From Flavobacteriaceae bacterium UBA6268 (GTDB taxonomy: Bacteria > Bacteroidota > Bacteroidia > Flavobacteriales > Flavobacteriaceae), in NCBI GenBank assembly GCA_002440705.1, contig DJVA01000033.1, positions 11,641 through 75,640 on the forward strand: 64,000 nt of DNA. Direction: 5' to 3'. The notes below the pieces were generated by a model. That model made no database searches, was not told the DNA's origin, and saw only the letters and a program-made list of their open reading frames with translations. Each line of letters begins with the position of its first letter. Position 1 is the first letter of the stretch. Both the position numbers and the translations under genes were made by a program. Shown here one piece after another: positions 42,821 through 51,828 of the stretch.

Positions 42821-44977
42821 ATGAAAACAAAACTACCCCAACTATTAACCTACCTATTCATAGCATTTACCTTTATGAACGTTCATGCACAAGTAGGAAT
42901 CAATACGACCACTCCTCAAGGATGTTCTTTATTGGATGTTTCTGGCCCTGACAAGGGAATTTTAATCCCCAGGGTAGACATTTCAAATTTAGGTTCCATA
43001 GCCCCAATTACAGGAGGGAGCGCCGAAAGCCTCTTGGTTTACAACACCAATACCACTACTGGGAAAGGATTTCACTATTGGAATGGCAGCCAATGGATTG
43101 CCATTTCCAGTGACGATTGGAAAAAAGGAGGCAATGGAGGCACCATCCCTGGTACAGGTGCTGGACAACATTTTTTGGGAACCTCAGATGCCCAAGACTT
43201 TATAATTGCAACCAACGGCACTGAGCGCTGCCGTGTACTTTCCGATGGAAGGATACAAGCCACTATGAATGGTACCGCTGCAAACCCCTTATTTTCTTGG
43301 ATCGGCGATCCAGACAAAGGTTTTTACAGTGCAGGCGCCAATGCTTTCGGAATTGCAACCAATGGAATTGAGCGCTTTACGTCCTCGGATGCAGAAGCGG
43401 TATTTAATGACCCCGAAAATGCAATCGACTTTCGGGTAGCGACTGATGGGGCTTCCAATACCCTTTTTGTGGATGGGGCAAATAACAATGTGGGCTTGGG
43501 AACCAACTCCCCAAACACAAGTGCCCAATTGGAGTTGGTAGATACCGACCGAGGTATCTTAATCAATCGCTTACCCCTAACATCAACAGCATTAACTGCC
43601 CCAATTTCGAGCCCAGCAACAGGTTTGCTCGTCTATAACACGGCCAATGCCAGTAGCGGAAGTACCGAAGTGTTGCCAGGTTTCTACTATTGGGAAGGTT
43701 CACGATGGATTGCCATGGGCGGAACCGGTGGTAAGGACTGGTCTCTTGAAGGAAATGCCGGAACCAGCCCCGGAACCAACTTTTTGGGAACTACCGATAA
43801 TGTTTCTTTACTTTTTAGAACCACTGATACCGATCGCATGGAAATTGATGCCGATGGCACCATAGGAATTGGAAACAGTCCCTACAGTGATGTCGCATTG
43901 AGGGTAAACAATAGTGCCGTGCCTTACGGTATTATTTCTGAGACCTCCAGCAACGGAGTAGCAGTATATGCTTCAGATTCCGGAACAGGTTTGGGAATTT
44001 TCGGAACTTCAGCCAACAATCATGGTATTTATGGAACAACAGCCTACACAGGAGGCGTCTACCTTATTGGCGGTATCATTGGTTGGGGAACGGGAAGCAG
44101 CAGGGCCAATGGGATGTTGGCGGTTAGCGACCAGCCTGCAGGCTCCGACTCCAATATGGGGATACGGGCTGTATCGGGCAGTACCTCATCCATTTCTTCC
44201 ACCCAGATCATGAATGTGGGGGTGAACACCAACGCAACCGACCTAGCTTTATATGCCCTAAGTGAAGGACCTATTACCTCTTTAGGCGAAATGGAAGCTG
44301 CACGTTTTCAAACCAACTATACCGGTAGCGCCATCAATGCTGATGCTCGCGATCCTAGGGCACAATTGGCGGGTTATACCAATAACAGCTTGGTAGGAGG
44401 AAATAGCATGTATTATGGAGCTTTTCTTTACAGTGGCGGATCCAGTTCCAATTCCTCCTATGCCTATGCAGGAGCCCGCTATGGTGGTACCAATTATAAA
44501 ATTATTGGTAATGGCAATGTATCGACCATCGTAGAGGGTGTTGATGGCAAGAAGAAAATCATGTTCGCATCAGAGGCCCCGGAAGTGTTTTTTGAGGATT
44601 ACGGTGTTGGTACATTGATGGGTGGAAGTGCATACATTCAGATTGATCCCAATTTCTCCAACAACATTGTGGTAGACCAGAATCACCCACTCAAGGTCTT
44701 CATTCAATTGGAAGGAGATTGCAGCGGGGTTTATGTCACCCAAAAGACGGCAGAAGGATTTTTGGTAAAAGAATTACAGCATGGAACTTCCAATGTATCC
44801 TTTTCTTACCATATCGTAGCCAACAGAAAGGATGAACTGGGAAATTCCCCCGATGAAAGTTCAAAATATGCGGATTTGCGATTCCCGAATGCTCCAGATG
44901 CCCTTCAACCTAAGGAAAGCAAAGTGGATGCTTTGGAAAAAAACAAACCTAGGGATTCTTATGCAAGAATGAATTAA
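42821..44977 (+). CDS. Secreted surface protein, paralogue 1 of 3
   Basis: The ATG at 42821 gives a signal peptide ending in HAQ directly before VGINTTTPQGCSLLDV, a motif shared by all three paralogues. The 718-residue protein continues with a duplicated module (LLVYNTNTTTGKGFHYWNGS, then GNGGTIPGTGAGQHFLGTSD, then TNGTERCRV), a Gly-rich region of many short turns like a phage tail-fibre shaft, and a C-terminal domain with PEVFFEDYG, HPLKVFIQLEGDCSGVYV and VKELQHGTSN. No T9SS sorting domain was seen. It is probably a long fibrous protein exposed on the surface. Adhesion is a guess. Confidence 0.82.
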   Translation: MKTKLPQLLTYLFIAFTFMNVHAQVGINTTTPQGCSLLDVSGPDKGILIPRVDISNLGSIAPITGGSAESLLVYNTNTTTGKGFHYWNGSQWIAISSDDWKKGGNGGTIPGTGAGQHFLGTSDAQDFIIATNGTERCRVLSDGRIQATMNGTAANPLFSWIGDPDKGFYSAGANAFGIATNGIERFTSSDAEAVFNDPENAIDFRVATDGASNTLFVDGANNNVGLGTNSPNTSAQLELVDTDRGILINRLPLTSTALTAPISSPATGLLVYNTANASSGSTEVLPGFYYWEGSRWIAMGGTGGKDWSLEGNAGTSPGTNFLGTTDNVSLLFRTTDTDRMEIDADGTIGIGNSPYSDVALRVNNSAVPYGIISETSSNGVAVYASDSGTGLGIFGTSANNHGIYGTTAYTGGVYLIGGIIGWGTGSSRANGMLAVSDQPAGSDSNMGIRAVSGSTSSISSTQIMNVGVNTNATDLALYALSEGPITSLGEMEAARFQTNYTGSAINADARDPRAQLAGYTNNSLVGGNSMYYGAFLYSGGSSSNSSYAYAGARYGGTNYKIIGNGNVSTIVEGVDGKKKIMFASEAPEVFFEDYGVGTLMGGSAYIQIDPNFSNNIVVDQNHPLKVFIQLEGDCSGVYVTQKTAEGFLVKELQHGTSNVSFSYHIVANRKDELGNSPDESSKYADLRFPNAPDALQPKESKVDALEKNKPRDSYARMN

Positions 44978-44994
44978 TCAACGACCCAATACCT

Positions 44995-45034
44995 AACCAA
45001 AAAAGGACTTCGAAAATGAAGTCCTTTTTTGGTT
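44995..45034 (+). terminator. Strong terminator after surface protein 1
   Basis: A perfect 17-bp stem (44995-45011 with 45018-45034) with a GAAAAT loop and a T-rich right arm. A long A-rich left arm means it could work in both directions. Confidence 0.85.
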
Positions 45035-45289
45035 AAGGCAAATTTCATTCACCCACATGGGTAAACCATTCGCCAAAATCGCTTAGGGCTGTATTGAAAC
45101 TGAATTTCAATTGTTTACACACCTTATTTGATTCTAAAAAGTTCAAAAAAGTTAATATATTTAATTTTTAAGTAGATTTTTGTAGGAATTTTACCTTTTA
45201 TCTGTGTATAAATGCATTTCATCGAATTTATTTGATATTAATGGATTTTTTGAAGTATTCTTGTATTCCCAAATCTAAATATTAATGCC
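45035..45289 (+). promoter_or_regulatory. Intergenic region with shared element before surface protein 2
   Basis: This AT-rich stretch separates the terminator of paralogue 1 from the ATG of paralogue 2. Around 45213-45250 it holds TGCATTTCATCGAATTTATT followed by TGATATTAATGGATTTT, which lines up with the direct repeat at 42744-42784. No coding frame or RNA gene is seen in the rest. The promoter is presumably just downstream of the element. Confidence 0.5.
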
Positions 45290-47533
45290 ATGAACAAAAT
45301 TATACTGGTACTCTTCTGTTTTCTGACAGTTTACCTAGGGCATTCCCAGGTAGGAATCAACACCACATCCCCTTCGGCAGGAAGCATCCTGGATGTGGAC
45401 ATTGCCGATAAAGGGATATTGATCCCCCGTGTGGACATTGCAAACCTAAGCACGATTGCCCCAGTTACCGGGGGTAGTACTGTAAGTTTATTGGTTTACA
45501 ACACCAATAGCACCACAGGCCCTGGTTTCTTCTATTGGGATGGTTCCCAGTGGGTTGGAATCGATGGCGAGAAAGATTGGAAATTGGCTGGAAACGCCGG
45601 TACCACCCCTGGAGTAGGTGGAGGCCAGGACTTTTTGGGCACTACCGATGCCCAAGATCTGGTCATTGCAACCAACGGTTCTGAACGTTTCCGCGTTATG
45701 AGCGATGGCCGAATCCAAGCGACGGTTAACGGTTCTGCTGCTGCTCCTTTGTTTTCATGGAGTGGCGATACCGATAAAGGTTTCTACAGTGCAGGTGCAG
45801 ACCAATTTGGAATTGTAACCAATGGAATTCAACGCTTAAACATTACCAACAGCGAATTGGTGGCCAACGATCCAGGCAATGATGTAGATTTTCGCGTTGA
45901 AACTTCTGGCAATGCCAATGCTTTGTTCATTGATGGCGCAAACGACAACATAGGAATTGGTACCGGTACCCTTAATAATAGTGCACAATTAACATTGGGC
46001 GACTCCAACCGTGGTATCTTGCTGAATCAAGTGGCACTTACCGCCACCACTTCGGCTTCCCCAATCAGTTCTCCGGCTACAGGGCTTTTAGTATATAACA
46101 CAGCGACTTCTGGTTCTGGAGCCACAGCTGTTGCCCCCGGACATTACTATTGGAATGGATCGCGATGGGTTGCCATGGATGGAACCAATGGTAAGGACTG
46201 GTCCTTGACTGGAAATTATGGAACCAACACTACCAACAACTTTTTAGGAAGTGTGGACAACGTAGGGCTTGTTTTCAGAACAAATAATACCGAAAGAATG
46301 GAAATTGAGGACGACGGACAGGTAAATATTGGTTTTGGAGCAACTACCAGCACTACCGATTTCCAATTTGAAGTACAAGCTACTGCTACCAATGGAACAG
46401 CCATTGCCGGGTATGGGTCTGGTACAGGATATGGAATCCGAGCCTACAACTCTGCTTCGGGAGCCGCTTTTAGAAGCTTAACAACCAATTTTATTGCCGA
46501 CTTAATATCTCAAAACACTAGAGTTTCAGACGGAACAAACTTAAGTGCAGGTATTGTATCAGCTGCCAATGGCGAAAGCTTGAACTATTACGATACCACA
46601 GGAGGTAGTTTTAATGGAACCAACTTTGGTGGTGCTGGTATCGCCAAAAGTACTACAGGAACCGGAATCATTGGTACCGGAAATGCGAGAACCTCGGTAG
46701 TTTATGATCCCTCAGGTTCGGGTATAGGAGGTTCTGGAGATGTATTGGGTGTTTTTGGGTATGCAGGTAATGGTGGAGTTGCCAGTGCCAACCGCGGAAA
46801 CGCAGGAGCAAGATTTGACCTCGACGCCGATAATAATGTTACCACTACTACAGGTTCTGGCGCTACTAGAGCCTCAGCCACCTTGGCAGGATTTAACAAC
46901 GTTCAACCTTCCGGCACCTCCAACTCTAGGGATAGTTATTTTGGTGGTTACTTTAGCGGTGGTAGTCAAGGCTCTGGAACACCTGCCTATGCCTATGTTG
47001 GGATGCGCTACAATACCAATTCATCCGGTAGCTCTGGTACCGATTATAAAATTATTGGTACCGGTACGGTGTCTACCTTGATCAATGATGAAAACAATGT
47101 ACCCAGGGTCATGTTCGCTCCTGAAGCACCAGAAATTTTCTTTCAGGATTTTGGTGTTGGACAATTGGTGAATGGAGAGGCCAGAATTAATTTGGATCCC
47201 ATCTTAAAAAGAAACATTTACGTAGACAAAAACCATCCCATTAAAGTGTATGTTACCTTGGAAGGCGATTGTAACGGCATTTATGTGACTAACAAATCGT
47301 CCGATGGCTTTACCGTAAAAGAATTACAAGGAGGAACTAGCAATGCAGCCTTTTCTTGGCAAATCGTTGCCAATAGGGCAGATACTAAAGATGCCAGCGG
47401 TAATGTAATCTCCAAAAATGTGGGCTTGCGTTTACCCGTAGGACCAGGACCTTTAAAAAGCAAACCACTTAAAGAGATAAAGCAGAATGAACTGCCTTCC
47501 GATACCGGAAGCAGCGCTGGTCCGGCTAATTAA
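45290..47533 (+). CDS. Secreted surface protein, paralogue 2 of 3
   Basis: The 747-residue protein has a signal peptide ending in HSQ followed by VGINTTSPSAGSILDV. Its N-terminal 300 residues align module by module with paralogue 1 (LLVYNTNSTTGPGFFYWDGS, DAQDLVIATNGSERFRV, DKGFYSAGADQFGI). The middle is Gly/Ser/Thr-rich and differs more. The C terminus has the shared PEIFFQDFG, HPIKVYVTLEGDCNGIYV and VKELQGGTSN blocks. It is likely a surface fibre of the same class. Strong terminators before and after make it a single-gene unit. Confidence 0.82.
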   Translation: MNKIILVLFCFLTVYLGHSQVGINTTSPSAGSILDVDIADKGILIPRVDIANLSTIAPVTGGSTVSLLVYNTNSTTGPGFFYWDGSQWVGIDGEKDWKLAGNAGTTPGVGGGQDFLGTTDAQDLVIATNGSERFRVMSDGRIQATVNGSAAAPLFSWSGDTDKGFYSAGADQFGIVTNGIQRLNITNSELVANDPGNDVDFRVETSGNANALFIDGANDNIGIGTGTLNNSAQLTLGDSNRGILLNQVALTATTSASPISSPATGLLVYNTATSGSGATAVAPGHYYWNGSRWVAMDGTNGKDWSLTGNYGTNTTNNFLGSVDNVGLVFRTNNTERMEIEDDGQVNIGFGATTSTTDFQFEVQATATNGTAIAGYGSGTGYGIRAYNSASGAAFRSLTTNFIADLISQNTRVSDGTNLSAGIVSAANGESLNYYDTTGGSFNGTNFGGAGIAKSTTGTGIIGTGNARTSVVYDPSGSGIGGSGDVLGVFGYAGNGGVASANRGNAGARFDLDADNNVTTTTGSGATRASATLAGFNNVQPSGTSNSRDSYFGGYFSGGSQGSGTPAYAYVGMRYNTNSSGSSGTDYKIIGTGTVSTLINDENNVPRVMFAPEAPEIFFQDFGVGQLVNGEARINLDPILKRNIYVDKNHPIKVYVTLEGDCNGIYVTNKSSDGFTVKELQGGTSNAAFSWQIVANRADTKDASGNVISKNVGLRLPVGPGPLKSKPLKEIKQNELPSDTGSSAGPAN

Positions 47534-47559
47534 AAATTAACGGCCAATACATATATTGT

Positions 47560-47591
47560 AAAAATCCTGCTGGTGTCCCGGCAGGATTTTT
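47560..47591 (+). terminator. Terminator after surface protein 2
   Basis: AAAAATCCTGC (47560-47570) pairs perfectly with GCAGGATTTTT (47581-47591) around a ten-base loop. Confidence 0.85.
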
Positions 47592-47669
47592 AGTTTTTGC
47601 ACGTCCACATCCCTTAATTTTGAACTAACAAGAGAAAGTCAATTCTATTACATCGTCTTTTTTTTTACG

Positions 47670-47695
47670 TTCATCGAAAATCCGTTAACTATTAA
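47670..47695. promoter_or_regulatory. Shared element before surface protein 3
   Basis: TTCATCGAAAATCCGTTAAC followed by TATTAACC resembles the ATCGA...ATTAA element of the two upstream paralogues. It lies 64-89 bases before the ATG at 47759. The match is weaker than that between the first two. Confidence 0.35.
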
Positions 47696-47758
47696 CCAAC
47701 TTGTCTAACTTCCACTATACCTTTAATCTTCCTATAACTTTATTAAAACCAAGGCAAT

Positions 47759-49288
47759 ATGAAATCATTTACCCCATACTTGATTTCCAAATCGATCCTA
47801 TGCCTACTTTTTGCCGGTTTTACAATGCATGCCCAAGTGGGAATCAACACAACGACTCCTGCAGGGGGCAGTCTCCTGGACGTGGACAGTGCCAATAAAG
47901 GCATCCTGATTCCACGGATTGACATTAGCAACCTCAATGCCATCTCCCCAGTTACTGGCGGCAGCACGACAAGTTTGTTGGTTTACAATACCAATAGTAC
48001 AACTGGTCCGGGCTATTTCTACTGGAATGGATCACGATGGGTACGCATTGATGGGGAAAACGATTGGAAGCTTACAGGCAATGCAGGTACCACCGTTGGC
48101 ACTAATTTTTTAGGGACCACAGACGGTGTGGATGTCGTACTTGCTACCAATGGCTCAGAGAATATGCGTTTGGTGAACGGTGGGCAGGTTACCGTTAATA
48201 CTACCACTCCCCTTTTTTCTGTTGACCGATTTACCTCGGTAGGCGCTACAAATGAGAGTGCCATAAATGGCTATTCCTCTGGATCTTCCGGGATTGGTGT
48301 GTACGGGGAAAACAGCACAGATAGTGACGGTGTCGTTGGGGTTTCCAGTACTGGTATTGGAACCGTGGGTGTTAGTAATGCAGTAGGCGTGCTGGCACAA
48401 ACAGCATCCAACGGATATGGTGTGTACGGGTATGCAAGCGATGCAAGTGGCTATGCAGGGCGTTTTAGAAATACCGATGCATCAGGGATTTCGATGGCTG
48501 TTACCGGTCAAGGAAATCCGTTTCTCGCATACATTGGAAGCTCAGCAACATTCTATGGATATAACGGATTGGTGGCCATTGGTGATATAGGTCAAGGTTT
48601 ATCTGCCTCGGGAGGCGATTTAACGGCTTCCTATATCGCAGACGAAGGTGTTTTTGGGTACGGCCCAGATCTTGGGGTGGTAGGGTATTCCGATAATTCC
48701 AACAACGCTGGAGGGGGTTATTTTGATAATAATGCCAGTGCCTATGCTTATATTGGATATAGAACTATGGGCACAAACTATAAAGTGCTCGGAAGCGGCA
48801 CCATGAGTACCATCGTTAAAGACACAAACAGTAAACCCGTCATCATGTTTGCCCCAGAAGCCCCAGAAGTATTTTTCCAGGATTATGGAACAGGAAGGTT
48901 AACCAATGGGGTAGCTTATATTAAAATAGATCCCACTTTTGCAAATAATATCCGGGTAGACAAAAACCACCCTTTGAAGGTTTTTGTTCAATTAGAAGGG
49001 GATTGCAATGGCGTATTTGTAACGGATAAATCGGCAAATGGTTTTACCGTTAAAGAACTACAGGGGGGAAATTCCAATGTTCCATTTACATGGACCATTA
49101 CGGCAAATAGGGCCGATGAAGTAACTACATTAAAAGATGGAAGTCCCGAAATATCTATTTACAGCACCCTTCGCTTTCCCGATGCTCCTCCACAACTAGT
49201 GAAAAAAGAATTCAAAAAGTCTTCTGCAGCCTATGCCGAGGAAAATTCAAGATTGCAGTACGTCCAAAAAAAGAAAGGGCAAAAATAG
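47759..49288 (+). CDS. Secreted surface protein, paralogue 3 of 3 (short form)
   Basis: The 509-residue protein has a signal peptide ending in HAQ, then VGINTTTPAGGSLLDV and a single N-terminal module (LLVYNTNSTTGPGYFYWNGS, GTNFLGTTDGVDVVLATNGS). It lacks the second N-terminal module of the longer paralogues. The Gly-rich middle has short GVxGVSS and GVYGYAS turns like a fibre shaft. The C-terminal block (PEVFFQDYG, HPLKVFVQLEGDCNGVFV, VKELQGGNSN) is shared. It is probably a shorter relative made by loss of a module. Confidence 0.82.
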   Translation: MKSFTPYLISKSILCLLFAGFTMHAQVGINTTTPAGGSLLDVDSANKGILIPRIDISNLNAISPVTGGSTTSLLVYNTNSTTGPGYFYWNGSRWVRIDGENDWKLTGNAGTTVGTNFLGTTDGVDVVLATNGSENMRLVNGGQVTVNTTTPLFSVDRFTSVGATNESAINGYSSGSSGIGVYGENSTDSDGVVGVSSTGIGTVGVSNAVGVLAQTASNGYGVYGYASDASGYAGRFRNTDASGISMAVTGQGNPFLAYIGSSATFYGYNGLVAIGDIGQGLSASGGDLTASYIADEGVFGYGPDLGVVGYSDNSNNAGGGYFDNNASAYAYIGYRTMGTNYKVLGSGTMSTIVKDTNSKPVIMFAPEAPEVFFQDYGTGRLTNGVAYIKIDPTFANNIRVDKNHPLKVFVQLEGDCNGVFVTDKSANGFTVKELQGGNSNVPFTWTITANRADEVTTLKDGSPEISIYSTLRFPDAPPQLVKKEFKKSSAAYAEENSRLQYVQKKKGQK

Positions 49289-49618
49289 CTATCTAAAGTG
49301 TTTAAACGTTACATAAAAAGGCCGCTTCTTTAGATAGTTGAGGTCTTTTTCGTTCTGATAAGCCTCTCTTTCAAAAGAAATATGCCGGTAGGCTTCGTAT
49401 CGATTCCCGTATTGGGCCCAACGCAGTAAAAATTCCAAACCATACCATACGAAGAAAAAAACGATTCCCAATTCGGCCTGCTGTCTCAGGTGAATCCGTT
49501 CGTGATTCATGAAAACGACATCATGGACCAATTCCCGGTTTCGCAAAATAAGGAAAGGCCAGAGTGCCATCCCAGAAAATTTCTTCCGAAGCAAAAAACG
49601 ATTCACCCATACTAGCAT
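49289..49618 (-). CDS. Small membrane protein with HExxH-like motif
   Basis: I start at ATG 49618, giving 109 residues; a GTG at 49663 would overlap the 5' end of the DUF5522-like gene on the other strand. The protein opens with a hydrophobic helix, then has a segment VFMNHERIHLRQQAELG containing HERIH, the zinc-binding pattern HExxH, followed by a second hydrophobic stretch (FFFVWYGLEFLLRW) and a conserved-looking FEREAYQNEKDLNYL. Whether it is a membrane-linked peptidase is unknown; the third ligand could be E in FEREAY. Function is not established. Confidence 0.65.
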   Translation of the reverse strand: MLVWVNRFLLRKKFSGMALWPFLILRNRELVHDVVFMNHERIHLRQQAELGIVFFFVWYGLEFLLRWAQYGNRYEAYRHISFEREAYQNEKDLNYLKKRPFYVTFKHFR

Positions 49619-49639
49619 CAGCACAAGGTACAAATTTGG

Positions 49640-49647
49640 TACCTTTG
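49640..49647 (+). promoter_or_regulatory. TAnnTTTG -7 box for the DUF5522-like gene and hutU
   Basis: TACCTTTG ends four bases before the GTG start at 49652. This is again the short-leader arrangement seen at rnhB. Confidence 0.5.
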
Positions 49648-49651
49648 CAGT

Positions 49652-49822
49652 GTGACCTTCCACAACAAAAACATACCCTTGGAAGAGGGCGATTTCTACT
49701 TCACCCCCGAAGGCTATCGTTGCTTTACGGAACAGTACCTCCTAAAGCGTGGCTATTGCTGTGAGAGTGGATGCAAGCATTGCCCTTACGGATACAATAA
49801 AAAAACCAATTCTCAATCGTGA
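49652..49822 (+). CDS. DUF5522-like cysteine-rich mini-protein
   Basis: A 56-residue frame from GTG 49652 reads EGDFYFTPEGYRCFTEQYLL, then KRGYCCESGCKHCPYGY, which matches the DUF5522 signature of two Cys pairs (CC, CxxC-like). Such proteins probably bind a metal. Its stop (49820-49822) overlaps the ATG of hutU at 49822 (TGATG), so the two genes are translationally coupled. The start region overlaps the 5' end of a possible longer gene on the minus strand. Confidence 0.8.
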   Translation: MTFHNKNIPLEEGDFYFTPEGYRCFTEQYLLKRGYCCESGCKHCPYGYNKKTNSQS

Positions 49823-51816
49823 TGCCCATGACCTTTCAGGAAGCTATTCAACAAGGAATCCCCGCTACCCTACCGCAAGCAGAACCGTTCGATCCTTCTG
49901 TGAACCATGCCCCAAAGCGAAAGGCTATTTTAACCCCTCAGGAACAAAAACTAGCTCTACAAAATGCCCTGCGTTATTTTGAGCCAAAGCACCATGCCAG
50001 CTTGCTACCCGAATTTCGGCAGGAACTGGAAACTTATGGACGTATTTATATGTACCGATTTCGCCCTAAATACCCCATGCACGCAAGGGCTATCGATGCC
50101 TATCCGGGAAAATCACTACAGGCAAAGGCCATCATGCTCATGATCCAAAACAACCTGGACCCAGCCGTAGCACAACACCCTCACGAATTGATTACCTACG
50201 GCGGTAATGGAGCGGTATTCCAAAACTGGGCTCAATACCTGTTGACCATGCAATACCTGAGTGAAATGACCGACGAGCAGACCTTGGTGATGTACAGTGG
50301 CCATCCCTTAGGCCTGTTTCCATCCCATCCCAATGCTCCCAGGGTGGTCATTACCAACGGCATGATGATTCCCAATTACTCTCAACCGGACGATTGGGAG
50401 CGCTTTAACGCGTTGGGGGTTACCCAATACGGACAGATGACGGCGGGAAGCTATATGTATATTGGACCACAGGGAATTGTGCATGGGACCACGATTACGG
50501 TCCTTAATGGGTTTCGGAAAATTGGCAAAAGCCCCAAGGGCGGACTTTTCGTTACCTCGGGATTGGGCGGCATGAGCGGTGCCCAACCCAAAGCCGGTAG
50601 CATTGCTGGCTGCGTAACCGTTTGCGCCGAAGTTAACCAAAAAGCCACCCATACCCGCCATAGCCAAGGCTGGGTGGACGAAGTAATTTCAGACTTAAAC
50701 CAATTGACGGCCCGGGTTAAACAAGCTCTTTCACAAAAAGAAACCGTATCCATAGCCTACGACGGCAACGTGGTGGACGTATGGGAGCATTTTGATAAGG
50801 AAAATCTGCAAATCGATCTGGGTAGCGACCAAACTTCCTTGCACAATCCTTGGGCAGGAGGGTATTACCCTGTGGGCATGAGCTACGAGGAATCGAATGC
50901 CCTAATGGCCAATAACCCCCAATTATTTCGGGAAAAAGTTCAGGAAAGTTTACGCCGCCAAGCCGCAGCCATCAATAAGCATACCGCCAAAGGCACCTAC
51001 TTTTTTGATTATGGAAATGCCTTTTTATTGGAAGCTTCCCGCGCAGGAGCCGATGTAATGGCCAAGGACCCCAGTGGGCAAAGGGAATTTCGTTATCCCA
51101 GTTATGTTCAAGACATTATGGGGCCTATGTGCTTCGATTATGGGTTCGGGCCCTTCCGGTGGGTTTGTTGCTCTGGCAAGCCCGAGGATCTTGCTAAAAC
51201 CGACACCCTTGCCACCCAAGTGTTGGAAACACTCAAAAAACAATCCCCTAAAGAAATTCAACAGCAAATGGCAGATAACATCCAATGGATCAAGGGCGCC
51301 CAGGAAAACAAATTGGTGGTAGGCTCGCAAGCCCGAATCCTGTATGCCGATAGTGATGGTCGCATCCAAATAGCATCGGCTTTCAACAAAGCCATTGCCG
51401 AAGGCATCATTGGCCCAGTGGTATTGGGCCGCGATCACCACGACGTTTCCGGCACCGATTCGCCTTATCGAGAAACCTCCAACATTTACGATGGCAGCCG
51501 ATTTACGGCAGATATGGCCATTCAGAATGTAATTGGCGACAGTTTTCGTGGGGCTACTTGGGTAAGCATCCACAATGGTGGTGGCGTGGGATGGGGCGAA
51601 GTGATTAACGGTGGGTTCGGTATGGTTCTTGATGGGAGTAAGGAAGCCCAAACCCGATTGGAACAGATGCTGTTTTGGGATGTCAATAACGGTATTTCCA
51701 GAAGGGGGTGGGCCCGCAACAAAGAAGCTATTTTTGCCATACAGCGCGCCATGACTCAACAACCCAACTTAAAAGTAACGCTTCCCAATGTTGTGGATGA
51801 ACAATTATTTGAGTAA
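49822..51816 (+). CDS. hutU: Urocanate hydratase
   Basis: This cytoplasmic enzyme converts urocanate to imidazolone propionate in histidine breakdown, using tightly bound NAD+. The 664-residue protein has TYGGNGAVFQNWAQY, the NAD-binding GGLGGMSGAQ-type loop and the catalytic Cys block RWVCCSGKPEDL. ATG 49822 overlaps the upstream stop; ATG 49828 would also fit the family. No other hut genes lie in the window, so the rest of the pathway must be elsewhere. Confidence 0.96.
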   Translation: MPMTFQEAIQQGIPATLPQAEPFDPSVNHAPKRKAILTPQEQKLALQNALRYFEPKHHASLLPEFRQELETYGRIYMYRFRPKYPMHARAIDAYPGKSLQAKAIMLMIQNNLDPAVAQHPHELITYGGNGAVFQNWAQYLLTMQYLSEMTDEQTLVMYSGHPLGLFPSHPNAPRVVITNGMMIPNYSQPDDWERFNALGVTQYGQMTAGSYMYIGPQGIVHGTTITVLNGFRKIGKSPKGGLFVTSGLGGMSGAQPKAGSIAGCVTVCAEVNQKATHTRHSQGWVDEVISDLNQLTARVKQALSQKETVSIAYDGNVVDVWEHFDKENLQIDLGSDQTSLHNPWAGGYYPVGMSYEESNALMANNPQLFREKVQESLRRQAAAINKHTAKGTYFFDYGNAFLLEASRAGADVMAKDPSGQREFRYPSYVQDIMGPMCFDYGFGPFRWVCCSGKPEDLAKTDTLATQVLETLKKQSPKEIQQQMADNIQWIKGAQENKLVVGSQARILYADSDGRIQIASAFNKAIAEGIIGPVVLGRDHHDVSGTDSPYRETSNIYDGSRFTADMAIQNVIGDSFRGATWVSIHNGGGVGWGEVINGGFGMVLDGSKEAQTRLEQMLFWDVNNGISRRGWARNKEAIFAIQRAMTQQPNLKVTLPNVVDEQLFE

Positions 51817-51828
51817 ATTTAGCATGCT

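Noticed and set aside
42821..49288. Repeated DNA segments considered as a CRISPR array or recombination array.
   Set aside because: The repeats are protein modules in frame and imperfect; there are no regular spacers.
51025..51762. A 245-codon open frame on the minus strand within hutU.
   Set aside because: It is a shadow of the conserved urocanase coding sequence; its product has no domain pattern.
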